A stretch of DNA of 64,000 nt from Protula sp. h YS-2021 (GCA_949752745.1 OX457027.1:74468700-74532699), one strand, 5' to 3'. Positions 13,414-25,780 are shown, counted from the first letter of the stretch. Made by a program: numbers and translations. Notes: generated by a model not told the origin, from the letters alone.

Positions 13414-13880
13414 AAACACGATAACTTAAAAACTGCTGTAAGGATTTTGATAAAACTTGGTATGTAGCTTCTATGGGAACAAACACAGATCGTATTGTAA
13501 ATGGGAGAGGGTCGTCCAAGGAAAATGGACCAGCTGGACTTAGAAAATTTCAGCTCTTGATTGATTATTGTTAACACGATAACACCTGCAAGGATTTTAA
13601 TGAAACTTGGTGTGTATCTTCTGTGGGCACTAGCAAGGATCGGTATTGTAAATGGGTTAGGTTGGCCCAAGGGAAATGGGCCAAATGTACTTTGAAATTT
13701 ACCAAATCCTGGAAATTATTCAACATCGGAATGAGTTTGTTAACACGATATCCCAAGAACAACTGCAGGGATTTTAATAAATCTTGGGATGTAGCTTCTA
13801 TGGGAACAAACACAGATCGGTATTGTAAATGGGCCAGGTTCGTCCAAGGAAAATGCACCAACTGGACATAGAAAATTTCA
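13414..13880. repeat. Three tandem copies of a ~155-bp repeat
   Basis: Copies begin near 13417, 13573 and 13740 with cacgata(a/t)c, and share gcttctatgggaacaaacac and tattgtaaatgg. The middle copy is the most diverged. Opposing open frames here come from the repeat. Confidence 0.7.
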
Positions 13881-14463
13881 GTTCTTGATTGACTGTTGAT
13901 GGCCGTATTTAACTGATAGGGTGCCTGTGGTTAATATGTGGGCTATGCACACTGCTTTAGTTGGTATTGCTTAAAAATTTTAGCCCCAGTTATGGCATGT
14001 TTTTTCCGTTTTTTTTTTTTTAGTTTGTCCGTGGAACTAGTCAGAGCCCGTTAGGGCTAGAAAGATGAAATTTGGATATGATAAACTTCAGTATGTCTAG
14101 TTGATCCTCCTGTATTTTTGTATTTTTTTAAAATTCGCTTAATTTTTCAATTAAAAAGCGACAAAACAAATTTACGAAACAGGCGACAAGAAGCTGAGAG
14201 CAATAGTTTAAACTGGCATGATATCAGCCTCGGTGTATTGATCGCCCAACTCTCAATGAAAGCCATCACAGCATGCGTGTGCAAGTTTAAGTTGGCTGCA
14301 GCCTTTGGGTTTTTTTCAATTAAAGAGTGATGAAATTTGGCTCACTAATAGAGAATGATTAGACGCGGTGAAAGCCACATTTTTTTAACCATAACCTTAG
14401 AGAACGACTGACATCGGCCATGGTTAATGTCAAAAACATGAAGTGGGCCACTATCTCGGTTAG

Positions 14464-14816
14464 ACTAACGTTTTATTTCGTAAGACGAGCTTTTACGAGT
14501 AAAAGCGCAATTCGCGTTCTCCACTTTTAATGGGTTCCATTCCAGTAATATTTACCACGCAATATAAAAAAGAACTTTTTGAGGTACCGTTCAAGATCAC
14601 TTATCCCTTCCATCCATCCTTCGACCAATCAGAATGCCCGAGACGTCGTCTGCTAGTCTCGTAGAAACGACATTCCCTTTTTAGCCCTAAACGGCGGTAA
14701 AACACGCCCAGGCTAGTTGGGGAAGGGTGGGATGGGTTAAAATCAAGTTTAAAAGTGGAGAACGCGAATTGCGCTTTTACTCGTAAAAGCTTGTTTTACG
14801 AAATAAAACGTTAGTT
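14464..14816. repeat. Foldback (inverted-repeat) element, ~65-bp arms
   Basis: Left arm about 14464-14530 and right arm about 14750-14816 are reverse complements with few mismatches: actaacgttttatttcgtaa on the left, its complement on the right. The spacer is ~220 bp. Probably a MITE-like element; no clear target duplication was found. Confidence 0.7.
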
Positions 14817-15739
14817 TTACTTCGCAAAAGCTTTGAATTGGCTTATATCCACTTTTAATGGGACTTGAGTTCGGAACAGCTTGCAAAAGCTCGTTGTTTA
14901 AATAAGGAGTGCTGGGCACTCGAAGCAGAAGAAGAAATAAAACTTGTCAGTTAAGTTTCAATTCTTTTAATGATTTCCTAAATAAAGTCCGGAGGCGTAC
15001 CATTCCGGTCTTTTAACATAAGATAAAATCAGAAACAAAGTAAAATATCACAGCAACTGCCAGTTGAGAAAGGCTTCCAACCATGCCTTCATCTTTGAGA
15101 ACTATCACCATCCCTCTCCAACCGCCCACCGGATGGATCCCTACCTCAAGTTCTCACTATTCACTTGCTATGTATCGATGAACAATTAAGTTTATTTAGT
15201 AACACTACAATACGATCGTAAATCCATAGGATTTACGCAAATAAACTCTCTGACACTTCGAGTAACGCGACTGAAGTGCCTTACAAGACATGCTATTCAT
15301 AGTGCCTTACAAGACATGCTATTCCGTTGTCTAACTTTTCTTTCTCCCAATTTTTCTAATTTACCACGTTTATTTGAAATAAACTTGTAAAGATTGACTA
15401 GATAGCTCTAAAACTACTGTAAATCGCCATGAAATGAAATACAGACAAATTTTTAGCTAATTTGTGACTGTTTCCCTACATGGGGCCGTTATGGTCCCAA
15501 AACCCATAATGACACTATGGTCCCTTATACCATGGACAACAGACCGTTCTTTCGGTCTTCCGGACACAAACGGGTGTACGGTCACTGCGGTACGTTTGGA
15601 ACCGACACGGTCCCCCCTTTCTTTCTGAAAGACTTGAAGAAAGAAGTTCAAAATTTAAAACCCGAGTAGCCGTAAGACCGAAGACTGGGCTGTACTCATT
15701 ACACATACGATCATGAACACTTCGGAGTATATAGAATGC
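14817..15739. other. Non-coding flank of the DIRS element
   Basis: No gene seen. A 23-bp phrase (agtgccttacaagacatgct plus att) is duplicated back to back at about 15274-15321. The part from about 15457 to 15706 has ggaccataacggccc-type phrases resembling accgtaacgggcc phrases near 21140-21240 on the other side of the DIRS coding region; these may be remains of its terminal repeats. Confidence 0.4.
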
Positions 15740-16800
15740 TTAATTAAAAATAATCGTCCAGCGTTTGCCCGTAGCTTCATCTTGTGAAAAGTCCTTCAGA
15801 CAGTATTTAACAAAAGAGTTGGGGGAAACCCAACAACCTGTTTTTAATATATCTGAAAGAGACACATTACGTACGGCCCTGAGGGAATTAGCTACTTGCC
15901 TTACCTGATGGGCTTTGACGTTAAGCTCCCCTGACGGGTTCGGGTCAATTTGTGCCTCGTCATAGGCTGCCAAAATGATCTTTTTAATATAATTCGAGAT
16001 AGACTGTTTGGAAAGATCTTTATTAAATTTCGGCATAAAAGAAATGATGAGTGCCTTTTGATTTTTTGTTCTGTAGGCCTCTGACATTTCTAAATACTGA
16101 CACAGAGCCTTGACGGGACACAAAGAGATCAAGCCGTCGGCATCGGGGTCATCTGGTAGGGATGGAAGGGTAATGTGATCGAACGTTCCCATCCCTTGGG
16201 TCATAATGTGGGTTTTTCTCATGAATCCTGCTCTGGGAACTAGGGTGACCTTCTCCCTCGTGCCCTTATCTTTATTCACCTTTCTGTCCAGGGCATGAAT
16301 TTCACTTCTTCTTTTGCCCGACGCTAAAGCCAATAAAAAACGTGAATCTTAATGTTGCGTTTTTGTGCTAAAATCACGTCTTTACTGAAAATGTCTGGGC
16401 GTTGGAGATACCGCAAGACAAAAGATAAATCCCACTGCGCTATGTTGGATGGGCAGGGTGGGGAATTTACTTTAAAATGTCTTACTATTTGTGAGAGGGA
16501 TGCATCATCGCCCGGGTCGTAGTCTGTGAATGCTTTGACTCTTGACCCTATAGCGGCCCTATAGCCCTCGATGGAACCTACCTTTAATTTCTCATCTGTG
16601 AATAGGTGATCGAGGAAGTCCGCTACCACTGCTGGGCTAGCCTAAAACGGGTCCAGCTTAGAAATGCTACACCAGGCGGCAAACTTATTCCACTGAGACC
16701 TGTAAACCTTGGCCGTAGAGCCCTTGTGACTGTTTACTATTTTCTCCCTCACCTGTTTAGAGAAGCCCTTGTTCTTCAAAAAGGACTGGTCAGACACCAA
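15740..16800 (-). pseudogene. DIRS tyrosine recombinase (stop and frameshift)
   Basis: Site-specific recombinase that inserts the circular DIRS cDNA. The N-terminal SAM-like part is seen in the minus frame above 16629. The catalytic domain (15740-16333) shows LASGKRRSEIHAL with the first Arg, HQVRQVANSLRA with the HxxR motif, and PNSFVKYCL with the nucleophile Tyr. Breaks: a TAG stop at 16644-16642 in the N-terminal part, and a one-base phase change at a T run near 16335-16345 that separates the N-terminal frame (16324-16629) from the catalytic frame. It lies directly downstream of the RT/RNase H region, as usual for PAT/Ngaro-like order. Confidence 0.85.
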
Positions 16801-16814
16801 AGGTGGAGATTCAG

Positions 16815-18793
16815 TTAGTGAGGGGAGGGGGTTGTCAGTGGGGTTGTGATAGCAACTCGTTGTGGCATCGGATCTGTATCGACCTCACTATCTTGCAATG
16901 GAGTAGGAGGGCGAACCATGGGGTTTCCGGTGCTCACGGGGCAATGAGCAATAGATACGGTGGTTTCAACTCGATTAATCTCTGCAGGGCTTGCCCTAAG
17001 ATTGCTTGTGGGGGAAAGGCGTACAGCACTTCGTCCCGTGGCCACTGACAATTGAGGGCGTCCACTGCCCAGGCTGCTGGGTCCGGGCAAGGGGACACGT
17101 ACCGGGGAAGTTGGGTGGTCATAGCGTTTGCAAACAGATCCAGAGTCGGGATACCCCATGGAGACTGATGTGTCACCCATTGAAACGATCGAGGGGATAG
17201 GCACCATTCGGTATTGATAACTTGACCCTGTTTGGAAGCTAAATCCGCTAAGTTTAGTTTCCCGGCCAGGTGACGGGCTGAAACGGTCACCTGTTCCTCC
17301 CGGGCCCTTGTGAGAATCTGAAATGCTAGTTTGGAAAGGGACCGTGATTTGGTACCCCCCTGCTTGTTGAAGTACGCTATGGCTGTGGAATTGTCTAACC
17401 GAAATAGGACTGCCTTGTTTCTGAGTTGGTTGGTCAGTTTGGTCAGGGCAATCCAGACTACCTGGAGTTCCAGCCAATTTATGTGATAGGTCTGGAGCGA
17501 GGGTGGCCACCTGCCCTTCTATACCTGACCATGCCAATAAATTCCCCTTCCCGAGTGGGATGCATCGGTCTGAATCTCTATCTCTGGGGTTTGGGGCTGA
17601 AATGGCATTCCTTCGGACATGATTTGCGCATCGCACCACCACTGTAGGGTTTGTAGGGTTACCTGTGAAACTTGTATCTTTGCTGTTGTTGGACGACCCT
17701 GATGCAGTGACCATCTCACTTGGCTTTGGAATGGCCTGTAATGGAGACGGCCCAGAGGGACTGTCTTCTCTATTGCCCCTAAAAGACCTAAAAGGGATTC
17801 AATGGCCTGTAGTCTTACCTTTTTCTGGGGGGGGGGGATATTTCTTATGGCTTTCGTGATTTTCTGGTAGCGTTCTGGCGTAGGGAACGCCCTTGCTATT
17901 GCCAGGTCCCAAAATTCCCCTAAAAAAGTAATTGACTGTTTGGGGTTAGTTCGGATTTGGCCAGGTTTACTACTAGACCTACCTCTAGTGCCTTGCGAAC
18001 TAACGTCATAGTTTGGTTCTCGGCTATCTGTCTGTCTTGATGTGCCAGGAACCAGTCGTCTAGATACTGAAAGACTAACATCCCCTCCAGGCGTGCCCAT
18101 GTTTTCAACACCTTCATGACCTTCTTGCCGAGCGGTGCAGAGGGATATGGAGATAAGCATCGGAGAGATCTAGGGAGGTACCCCACATTCCTTCCCGCAA
18201 TGACCCTTTTATCACCTGGGCCGTGTCCATCTGAAAGGTGACCACTCGAAGAAAACCGTTATGGGGGAGAGGTCGATTACTTACCTCCATCCCCCGGATT
18301 TCTTTTGGACCAGAAAAACCCTGCTGAAAAACCCGTTTGATTTTCTGGCATTTCCTCGATCGCTTGTTTTTGTGTCAAGCTCAACAACATTTCCTGGAGA
18401 GCTAGATTCTTTTTTCGACCCCTTGGGGTAAGAGGTGACCAGTTGCTTTGGCGCATTGGAGGTTAGGTGAATAGGGCACCTGAGCCCGTTTTGGTCTCGT
18501 TTGAAAGGTAGGGAGTAACCCCTCTTCAGCCAACGCACTACCCTTCGAGACGCCCCCATTTCCGCCCATTGTTGCCAAAACTTTCCTAGTCTCCCTCCTA
18601 CGGGCAAGGAGGCGTTTAAGGAGAGTAAACTTTCCAACTGTTTTAAGTTTGTTACAGTATCGCCAGGAGACGAGGAAATCTCGTGACGGTACTTTGATTG
18701 GTTGCTACCTGAACGACTGTGGAGATGGACCCTTTGTCTTGCTGCCGGAGTTGGGTTTCGGTCTCTTGACAGGGGGATGTTGTGGCTGCGCAC
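16815..18793 (-). pseudogene. DIRS reverse transcriptase/RNase H/methyltransferase-like region, disrupted
   Basis: The RT starts in 18281-18793 (FSRVFLVQKKSGGWR), continues in another frame (WGTSLDLSDAYLHIP near 18190) and then in 17920-18186 with FQYLDDWF, the catalytic YxDD. RNase H follows in 17519-17950 (EIEIQTDASHSGRGIYW), then SARHLAGKLNLADLASK and the tail with GIPTLDLFANAM and VLYAFPP (16934-17290), a segment often called methyltransferase-like in DIRS elements. The stretch that normally lies between DAYLHIP and the MKVLKTW-like segment (the F-G-L-A-P region of the palm) is missing, so there is an internal deletion as well as several frameshifts. Not functional. Confidence 0.85.
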
Positions 18794-20938
18794 TCGGTTT
18801 GGCCTGTGCCGGCGGGGACTGCTGCGGTCGCTTCCTCTTCAGTGGGCACTTGAAGGAGGAGCGGCACATCCTGGACATAAGGGCATAATCCTGAGAAAGT
18901 GATCGACTTTCCTGGTTCACCCTCTCTATCTCGGCGGGAGGAAATAGCTCCCGTTCCCCTAGAATAGGGGCGTGGCGCAGATCCCGTAAACTTTTGACAC
19001 TAGACCAGCAGTGCTGGAGAAAGGCGTCTCGACGTAGGTAGACCATTGACGTCATCAAAAAGGTGGAGAGTTTGACCACGTCTCGGGTAGCTAAGGCCTG
19101 GCATTCCATCAGTTTAGAAGACACAGGATCACTGAGGCGAAGTTCTTCCCAACGAGACTTTAGTGCCTTGAGTGTGTGACCTTGAAATGATATAATCTGG
19201 ATGTGACGGGAAGACGCCTCGATGGTCTTGGCGTCTTTCTCCACTAATGGAATGTCCGAGTTACTGCGCACTGTAGGCATCCAGACTGTACGCTTCACGG
19301 GTTGTTCCAGTGCCTCCAGGGGTATTTTCTCATCCGCTGACCGATATGGGCATGGTCGTACTAGGCAATGTTTAGATAAGTGGAATCGTGACAGTGTGCG
19401 ACCCTCGCCGGCATCCATCTTCTTGAATTCCTTTGTGCGGACCGTAACAGCATGAGCAATGCCCTCGCTGGTGGCTAGTGCGATGAGGGAATCCTGTTGT
19501 GGTGGGGCGGCCTGAGATGTCATACGAATGGGCGGATCCTCTTTATCCAAAAGTGGGGAGCCACAGGAGACCTCTGCTAAGCGGGCTATCTCTTGAATGG
19601 CATCCCTGAACGGTACGTCTTCCGGTGCGATCGTGGAAGCGGAACTCGAGGGGGTTGCATCTTCGACCGACGGGGTAAGGTCTGGTGGAGAGGGAGTTCG
19701 GATGGGGCGTCTGCCCGCTGCCGCTGGGTCTCTCCAAAGTCTTTGCCCCCGGCCTGGGGATCGTACCTCATCCATTGCCCGTAATGGTAGATGAAAACGG
19801 TAATGCCCTGGTGTGCCCTCGGATTCTCCTTCTACGTCTTCAATCTCCGACTCCTGTTCATCAGATGCTGCTTCTGGGAGCTGAGATTGTAGTAGTTGTG
19901 ACACTTGGGGTTCCCCTGATGGGGTGTAAATTTCCTTCTCTCTGTTGCTTGGAACTGTGGCGAGAGGGGACGTTTCCATTGGCCCGATTTCCTCGTCCTC
20001 TTCCAGCAACGCAGAGACTTGGCCCGAGAGGGGCACGCCAACGAAATCCTCCTCACTGATGGTGACCGTCTCGGGAATGTCCAAGTTAGAGTCCAGTGGG
20101 AGGTGAGGTAGAGGCGAGCCCGACATCGCTGCCACTGACTGATCCTCCGGATGAGAACGACAAACCGTAGCTGATGGTTTGGGCTTCTGTTTTTGACTAA
20201 GCAGATTCTCCTGCTTCTGTACTTGATGTTGTAAATCCAAAAGTTGCTTTTGCAGTTGCGACTGCATGGACAATAACGCTGAAAAATCACTCGGGAGACG
20301 CTGTAGCCGGGGAGGGGGGATAAATCCTCTCGCGGGGGAATGTCTAACTGGCCTGAAACCGCCGAAAGAACTGTTCCCGTATCCTTATGTGTCACAGTCA
20401 CTTCTTCCACAGACGGAGACTTGAATGCCCCCTCCGGATTGCTAATGGGTTTCACTCTGGGAGATGATGCCCATGCTTCACGGAGAAGATCCCGTTCTTT
20501 CCCTTCCGGGATATTCAATTCTGCTACAGTCTCAGGAAACGCACGTCCTTTACTCTTGGATTTTTTATGTCTCTTAGATGATGAAGTGGCATCCGATTCT
20601 GCACCAGTGTCAACGTGCACTGGAGTGGAGACCTGGCCCAGAATAACGGAGCTAGCCTTTTTTATGGTATCCTGAATGAATTAACGAGTAACAAACGAGG
20701 TTGAAGAGAGGAATCTGCGCTTATCCCTCCTGCGTTCGTTCTTGGCCCTATTCCGTAACAGGGCTTTCCAATCTTCTGGGGTGAGATGTAGACACTCGCC
20801 ACACGGGCTGTCTTGCTCGCACAGAGGTATTCCGTTGTTCCGTCTGCAGCGATCGCAGATGGAGTGAGGGTTACACGAAGTAGGAGGATGGATACACTGA
20901 GGCAGCAACGGTGGAGAGTGTAGGCTGGCCTCTGTCAT
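18705..20938 (-). pseudogene. DIRS gag-like protein, interrupted
   Basis: Putative nucleocapsid protein. The N-terminal part (20681-20938) has a Cys cluster (CDRCRRN..CEQDSPCGEC). It ends at an in-frame TAA (20681-20683), after which the same frame runs on toward the 20620 open frame. A phase shift near 20300 then joins the long 18705-20273 frame, which is Pro/Ser/Glu-rich and ends with a DIRS gag-like segment (YLRRDAFLQHCWSSVKSLRD). The C-terminal basic tail overlaps the start of the RT frame. DIRS gag is poorly conserved, so the call rests mainly on position. Confidence 0.7.
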
Positions 20939-21936
20939 ATCTGAAATGCAAGCAGAGGAAAAACAACCGTAAGAACATGTAGCAAATGTATCTACAATAC
21001 TACATTTCTCGGTGCTCTACTTCGACTGCAAGTTTTACCCCTCCCGGCTGTGTTTACAATCGCCCAGTCACTGCAATGACTCGATGGGGGAGATTTACGA
21101 CGAAAGGAGATGCTTCCTGGAACAGCAAGCGTTCCAGGACCGTAACGGGCTGGACCGTAATGGGCCTTCCCGTTTCGGGCATGGGTCGCTCTTGCCTCAG
21201 ATGGTACCCTCAGACCATCGGACCGTAACGGGCCAAGAAGTCCCGTTGGCCCAGAATGGCCTTCTCGCACCTGTGACCGTATTACCACAACGGGAAAACG
21301 GTCCTGGGAAGGAAAAGACCCTCAGACTTCACAGAAAACGTCTCTTTTCGTCGGAAAACGCTGTCAGTCTTGCAGAACCTGCTCTACGAAGACTGAGAAG
21401 CGACCCATGCAGTACAGCTTAAGCAGAAACTGGCCATTTCCGCGATGGCACAGTTGGCTGGTAAAGCTTGTGTGCTCTAAGAAGACACAGCAGCCTGAAA
21501 AGATCCTACTCCTAGACGAAATGAGGTGGAACTGGTAAGTTCCTCGATCTGAAAGAAAGTGGAGAAAGATGTGCACTTCCCGGGACCTAAAAGACTATAT
21601 GGAAGGTGTAGCTCGGTGACCTTGACCTCCTCGACCATGGTCAAAGTAAAAAACCGGAAGTTGACCATTATCTCGAAAACGGTTAAAGATGGAGCGATTT
21701 TCAGCTTATTTTCGACGCTTTGGGCCTAAAAGACGACATGTAAGAGGTCAAGAGCTTAGAATCGCATTTTTTGTGACCCCAAGTGTAATTTTCGCTACTC
21801 AGTAGCGAAAACGGTCGAGTTCTTTTTTGTATTAATACATAATACTGTTTGTAGTGATATTTAATACATTGTATCGCTAAATGGAATTGCACCATTTTTA
21901 TAGGTTCAAATTAACTGATAACTTTAACAGCAAAAC
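20939..21936. other. Non-coding stretch between DIRS and I/Nimb elements
   Basis: The first ~450 bp repeat accgtaacgggc-like phrases (21139, 21154, 21221) and are probably the 5' terminal region of the DIRS element. The rest shows no gene or clear repeat. Confidence 0.4.
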
Positions 21937-22114
21937 TGTAAAATAACAGTTAGTTAGTTATTTGATTGGTTTAACGACACCGCCAACCTGTTGTAGGTCA
22001 TATTGTGTCATTCCTGGTAACTTTGTCGAATTTATACTTTATTGATTAAAAATGATTATAAAATAAAATCTTAAATATACTAAAAAATATACTAAAAATA
22101 GACTTAATGGTAGT

Positions 22115-25100
22115 CTACACATAGGAATACATATTAATCTCTTTTAAAAATTCTAGGACCTTGTTGGAATTTACCTTCTCAAACAGCTCTCTCATGGAAT
22201 CAACTCTATAATAACGGGGGCGAATGTGATTGAAGTCTATACAATCTATCAAGATGTGTTTTACTGTATACCGTTCCTGACAACTTATACATTCGGGTTG
22301 TGGTTCACCTCTTAAGAGGTGTTTGTGAGTAGTGTAAGAATGTCCTATTCTTAATCTGTGAATTACCATATCGTCGCGAAGGCCATTTAGGGAGGGCAAT
22401 TTGCGCCCTACCACAGGGTTAATTTGGTATAGCTTATTGTCTGTTTGTTCATCCCAATATTGTTGCCATAGATTTTTGACATATCTAGAAATATGGCACT
22501 TAAAATCTGATGACGGTATAAGGAAATCTGAGCAGTCTTGGTTTAACGCTTCTTTGGCGCCTTTGTCGGCTGCCTCGTTGCCCGGGATTCCAACGTGGCT
22601 CGGTACCCAACAAAATATTATCTCTTTGCCAGCTTTTACCACTTCGTCGTGTTTTTCTATCAAGTCCAAAATTATTGGGTTGGATACCTGTAAGTTTTCT
22701 AGTGACTCAAGCACTGACATGGAGTCCACGCACAATATGAATTTTTTGTAGCGGCTAATCTTGACAATTTGCATAGCTAGCTGCAGGGCTCTAACTTCTG
22801 CAGAGAAAATAGAAGACCCATCAGGGAGCCTGGTTCTGAATGTATTATTTTCTGTGACAATAGCTGCTGCAGCCTTGTCCTCAAGTTTGGAACCATCGGT
22901 ATATATGAAATGGTAGTCATTATAATTATCCTTTAATTCTGCAAATTTTGACTGAAATACACACGGGTTAGTTCGTTCTTTTGTGGACTCAGAAAGAGTC
23001 TTCAAGACCACAGGTTTCGTTAACGTCCAAGGGGGTTGGTTAGGTATTTTGTAATTTGCAACAGATTCAACGATTATACCTGCTTCTTGCAGGTGTGGTA
23101 TAATCCTACTTCCAAGGGGGGGAATAGCATTGGTACCTCTATACGCATAATGTGATCCGAAAACAATCTGATGAGTAGGGTTATTTCTATTGGCGTAAAG
23201 TTTTATACAATACTGCATGGCAAGTTTTAACCGCCGTATATTGAGAGGTTGTTCATTTGCCTCAACGTGTAAACTGTCGGCTGGGGATGTTCTAAAGGCA
23301 TTTAAACATATTCTTAAGCCTTGATTCTGTATCGGTTCTAGCATCTTGAGATATGATGGTCTAGTTGAGCCATAAACTATACTGCCATAGTCCAGTCGCG
23401 ATCTAATTAGAGCTCTATACAACATGAGTTTAGTATCCCGATCTGCTCCCCAATCGTGGGAGGAGATGACTTTCAGTAAATTTAAGGCCTTCTGACACTT
23501 TCTTCGGAGGTGTTTGATATGTGGGATAAAACTAAGTTGGCTATCAAAAATTAAACCTAAAAATTTGTTTTCCTTGACAACAGGGATTTGCACGTTAGAG
23601 ATGTGTAAAACTGGATCGTCGTGCTGTTTTCGTTTTTTACAAAAGTGTATACAAACCGTTTTGGTTTGTGAGAATTTAAAACCATTCTTATTCGCCCAAA
23701 CTTGGAGAGAATAAATACTCTGCTGAAGACGACGCTGTATTAAATTCATACTTTTGCCTCTACACGACATGGCAAAATCATCCACGAAGAGTGAGCTATC
23801 TATCCCCTGTCTCAGTGTATCTTTTATATTGTTGATTTTTATCAGGAAAAGTAGAATTGAAAGGATGCATCCTTGGGGGAAGCCTTCCTCTTGTTCAAAG
23901 TATTCTGAGAATATTGTACCAAGGCGAACCCTGAATCGACGGTCGTCCAGGAATCCTTTTATGAACTGGGGCAGACGGCCTCGGAGGCCGAAATCAAAAA
24001 GATCCTTTAGTACTCCGTGTTTCCATGCTGTGTCATAAGCTTTTTCCAAGTCGAAGAAAACGGTAACAACATGTTCCTTGTTATTGAAAGCTTCTTTCAC
24101 AAAAGATTCTAGTCTTACAAGATGGTCCAGAGTGCTCCTTTGTTTCCTAAAGCCACTCTGTATGTCGGCAAGCAAGTTGTTTCTTTCCAGGTACCATTTT
24201 AATCTTTCAGCTACCATTCGCTCAAATGTTTTGCACAGGGCACTTGTCAAGGAAATTGGTCTGTAATTCTGAGGATTTCGTGGATCTTTGTTTGGCTTTG
24301 GTATTGGTATTATTGTGGCTTCCTTCCATATTTCTGGAAAAGTGTCGGAATTCCAGGTATGATTTAACAATTCTAAAAGGATCTTTAGGGTATGGTCTGG
24401 CAAATGTCTAAGCATCTGATAATGTATGTCATCTGGTCCTGCTGCTGAATCATGGGAACTACCTATGGCCTTTCTCAATTCATTAAGAGAAAAGTGCTCA
24501 TTATACGCTTCGCTGTTGTCAGAATAGAAGTTAAGAGGATTAGTTTCTTCTGTTTCTTTATAACGTCTAAACTCGTGGCTATAGTTTTCGGAAGATGAGT
24601 TATGTTCAAATGTTTCGCCTAAGGTATCTAAAATGTCCTTTGGGTCGGTGATCATATTATTGTTAGCTTCTAGATGGCTTACTGTGCTAAAAGTGTTCTT
24701 GCCAGGTATTTTTCTAACCATGTCCCAGGTCTTTTTTAGAGAATTATTTGTGTTGAGTTGAGAAACATATTCATGCCAGGACTCTTGTTTGCTTTTTCTG
24801 ACTGTTTTACGCGCAACTGCCTTGGCCCTTTGATATTCTATTTTTCTTGTAATGTCTGGGTAGTCTGAAAAATTTTTGAGAGCTTGTTTACGAAGCGCTA
24901 TGGATTTTTTACAAGCGTCATTAAACCACGGTTTGTGAGGTTTCTTGCGGGATCCTGATGTCCTTGGGATAGATTTTTCACACACTCCATGGAGAAGAAA
25001 GGTAAATAATGAGATATGTTCGTCTTCATCATCAGTAAAATGTTTCCTTTTGATACTCTGATGACATAATTCTTGGAATTCTGACCAGTCTGCTTTCTGA

Positions 25101-25780
25101 AACTTCCATTTTGGGGATCTTTTTTCGTGGTATGCTTTAGACTCAGACAATAAAATAGGAAAGTGGTCACTGCCGTGGAGATCACCCAACACTTTCCAAT
25201 TAAAATCAAGATATAAATTAGCAGATGCTATAGAAAGGTCAATAGAGGTTATTGAACCAGTACCAGGGTGAAGATATGTGTATGACTTGTCGTTGAAAAT
25301 GGTTAAATTGTGATGGTTAAGGAGATTTTCTACCAATTTTCCCTTCAAATCTACGTAACTATTGCCCCACAATGTACTGTGAGCATTAAAGTCGCCCACG
25401 AATAGGACTGGCTTAGGTAACTGATTTATTAGGTCATTCAACTCTTCTAGTTGAGGTCTCAAATGTGGTGGCAAATAAATATTACAAATTGTGAAAGTTT
25501 TGCCAAGCGTGATACGAATCGCCTGGGTCTGGAAGGGCGTATTTAGTTTAATTTCGCTTTGTAAGAGATCACTTCGAACAAACATAGCGATTCCACCCGT
25601 CGCTCTGTCATCCGATGAGGGTTTGTTGTATGACGTATATCCTCTAAGTTTTGGTGGATTGTCGTTTTTGCTGAATGTTTCCTGAAGACAAAATACTGCC
25701 GGATCATTTAAGTGCATAAGTGTTAACAATTCATGGTAGTTGGTCCAAAAACCTCTGATATTCCAATGAATTATTGTCAT
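22115..25780 (-). CDS. Non-LTR retrotransposon ORF2: AP endonuclease, reverse transcriptase, RNase H
   Basis: 1221 codons with no interruption. The N-terminal ~230 residues are an AP-like endonuclease (HWNIRGF at the start, FCLQETF, FVGDFNAHSTLWG, GSDHFPI), which nicks target DNA. The RT occupies the middle (PNKDPRNPQNYRPISLTS, FFDLEKAYDTAW, EGFPQG, LFVDDFAM with the catalytic Asp pair). RNase H is C-terminal (FIYTDGSKL, FSAEVRAL, CVDSMSVL, WVPSHVGIPGNEAAD), then a Cys/His segment (CISCQERYTVKHILIDC). RNase H behind the RT places it in the I superfamily; Nimb is the most likely clade. All catalytic positions I can check are present. Confidence 0.93.
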   Translation of the reverse strand: MTIIHWNIRGFWTNYHELLTLMHLNDPAVFCLQETFSKNDNPPKLRGYTSYNKPSSDDRATGGIAMFVRSDLLQSEIKLNTPFQTQAIRITLGKTFTICNIYLPPHLRPQLEELNDLINQLPKPVLFVGDFNAHSTLWGNSYVDLKGKLVENLLNHHNLTIFNDKSYTYLHPGTGSITSIDLSIASANLYLDFNWKVLGDLHGSDHFPILLSESKAYHEKRSPKWKFQKADWSEFQELCHQSIKRKHFTDDEDEHISLFTFLLHGVCEKSIPRTSGSRKKPHKPWFNDACKKSIALRKQALKNFSDYPDITRKIEYQRAKAVARKTVRKSKQESWHEYVSQLNTNNSLKKTWDMVRKIPGKNTFSTVSHLEANNNMITDPKDILDTLGETFEHNSSSENYSHEFRRYKETEETNPLNFYSDNSEAYNEHFSLNELRKAIGSSHDSAAGPDDIHYQMLRHLPDHTLKILLELLNHTWNSDTFPEIWKEATIIPIPKPNKDPRNPQNYRPISLTSALCKTFERMVAERLKWYLERNNLLADIQSGFRKQRSTLDHLVRLESFVKEAFNNKEHVVTVFFDLEKAYDTAWKHGVLKDLFDFGLRGRLPQFIKGFLDDRRFRVRLGTIFSEYFEQEEGFPQGCILSILLFLIKINNIKDTLRQGIDSSLFVDDFAMSCRGKSMNLIQRRLQQSIYSLQVWANKNGFKFSQTKTVCIHFCKKRKQHDDPVLHISNVQIPVVKENKFLGLIFDSQLSFIPHIKHLRRKCQKALNLLKVISSHDWGADRDTKLMLYRALIRSRLDYGSIVYGSTRPSYLKMLEPIQNQGLRICLNAFRTSPADSLHVEANEQPLNIRRLKLAMQYCIKLYANRNNPTHQIVFGSHYAYRGTNAIPPLGSRIIPHLQEAGIIVESVANYKIPNQPPWTLTKPVVLKTLSESTKERTNPCVFQSKFAELKDNYNDYHFIYTDGSKLEDKAAAAIVTENNTFRTRLPDGSSIFSAEVRALQLAMQIVKISRYKKFILCVDSMSVLESLENLQVSNPIILDLIEKHDEVVKAGKEIIFCWVPSHVGIPGNEAADKGAKEALNQDCSDFLIPSSDFKCHISRYVKNLWQQYWDEQTDNKLYQINPVVGRKLPSLNGLRDDMVIHRLRIGHSYTTHKHLLRGEPQPECISCQERYTVKHILIDCIDFNHIRPRYYRVDSMRELFEKVNSNKVLEFLKEINMYSYV

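Larger units (their letters stand above)
15740..20938 (-). mobile_element. DIRS-type tyrosine-recombinase retrotransposon, degenerate
   Basis: Reading on the minus strand the order is gag, reverse transcriptase, RNase H with a methyltransferase-like tail, then tyrosine recombinase, as in DIRS/PAT-type elements. Such elements use a recombinase, not an integrase, so no target duplication is expected. All three coding regions are interrupted (listed separately). The outer limits cannot be fixed; terminal repeats probably lie in 15.2-15.7 kb and 21.0-21.4 kb, where related accgtaacggg-like phrases occur. Confidence 0.85.

Noticed and set aside
15457..15706. Minus-strand frames beyond the recombinase
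   Set aside because: Short, motif-free, and built on the ggaccataacgg-type phrases likely to be terminal-repeat sequence.
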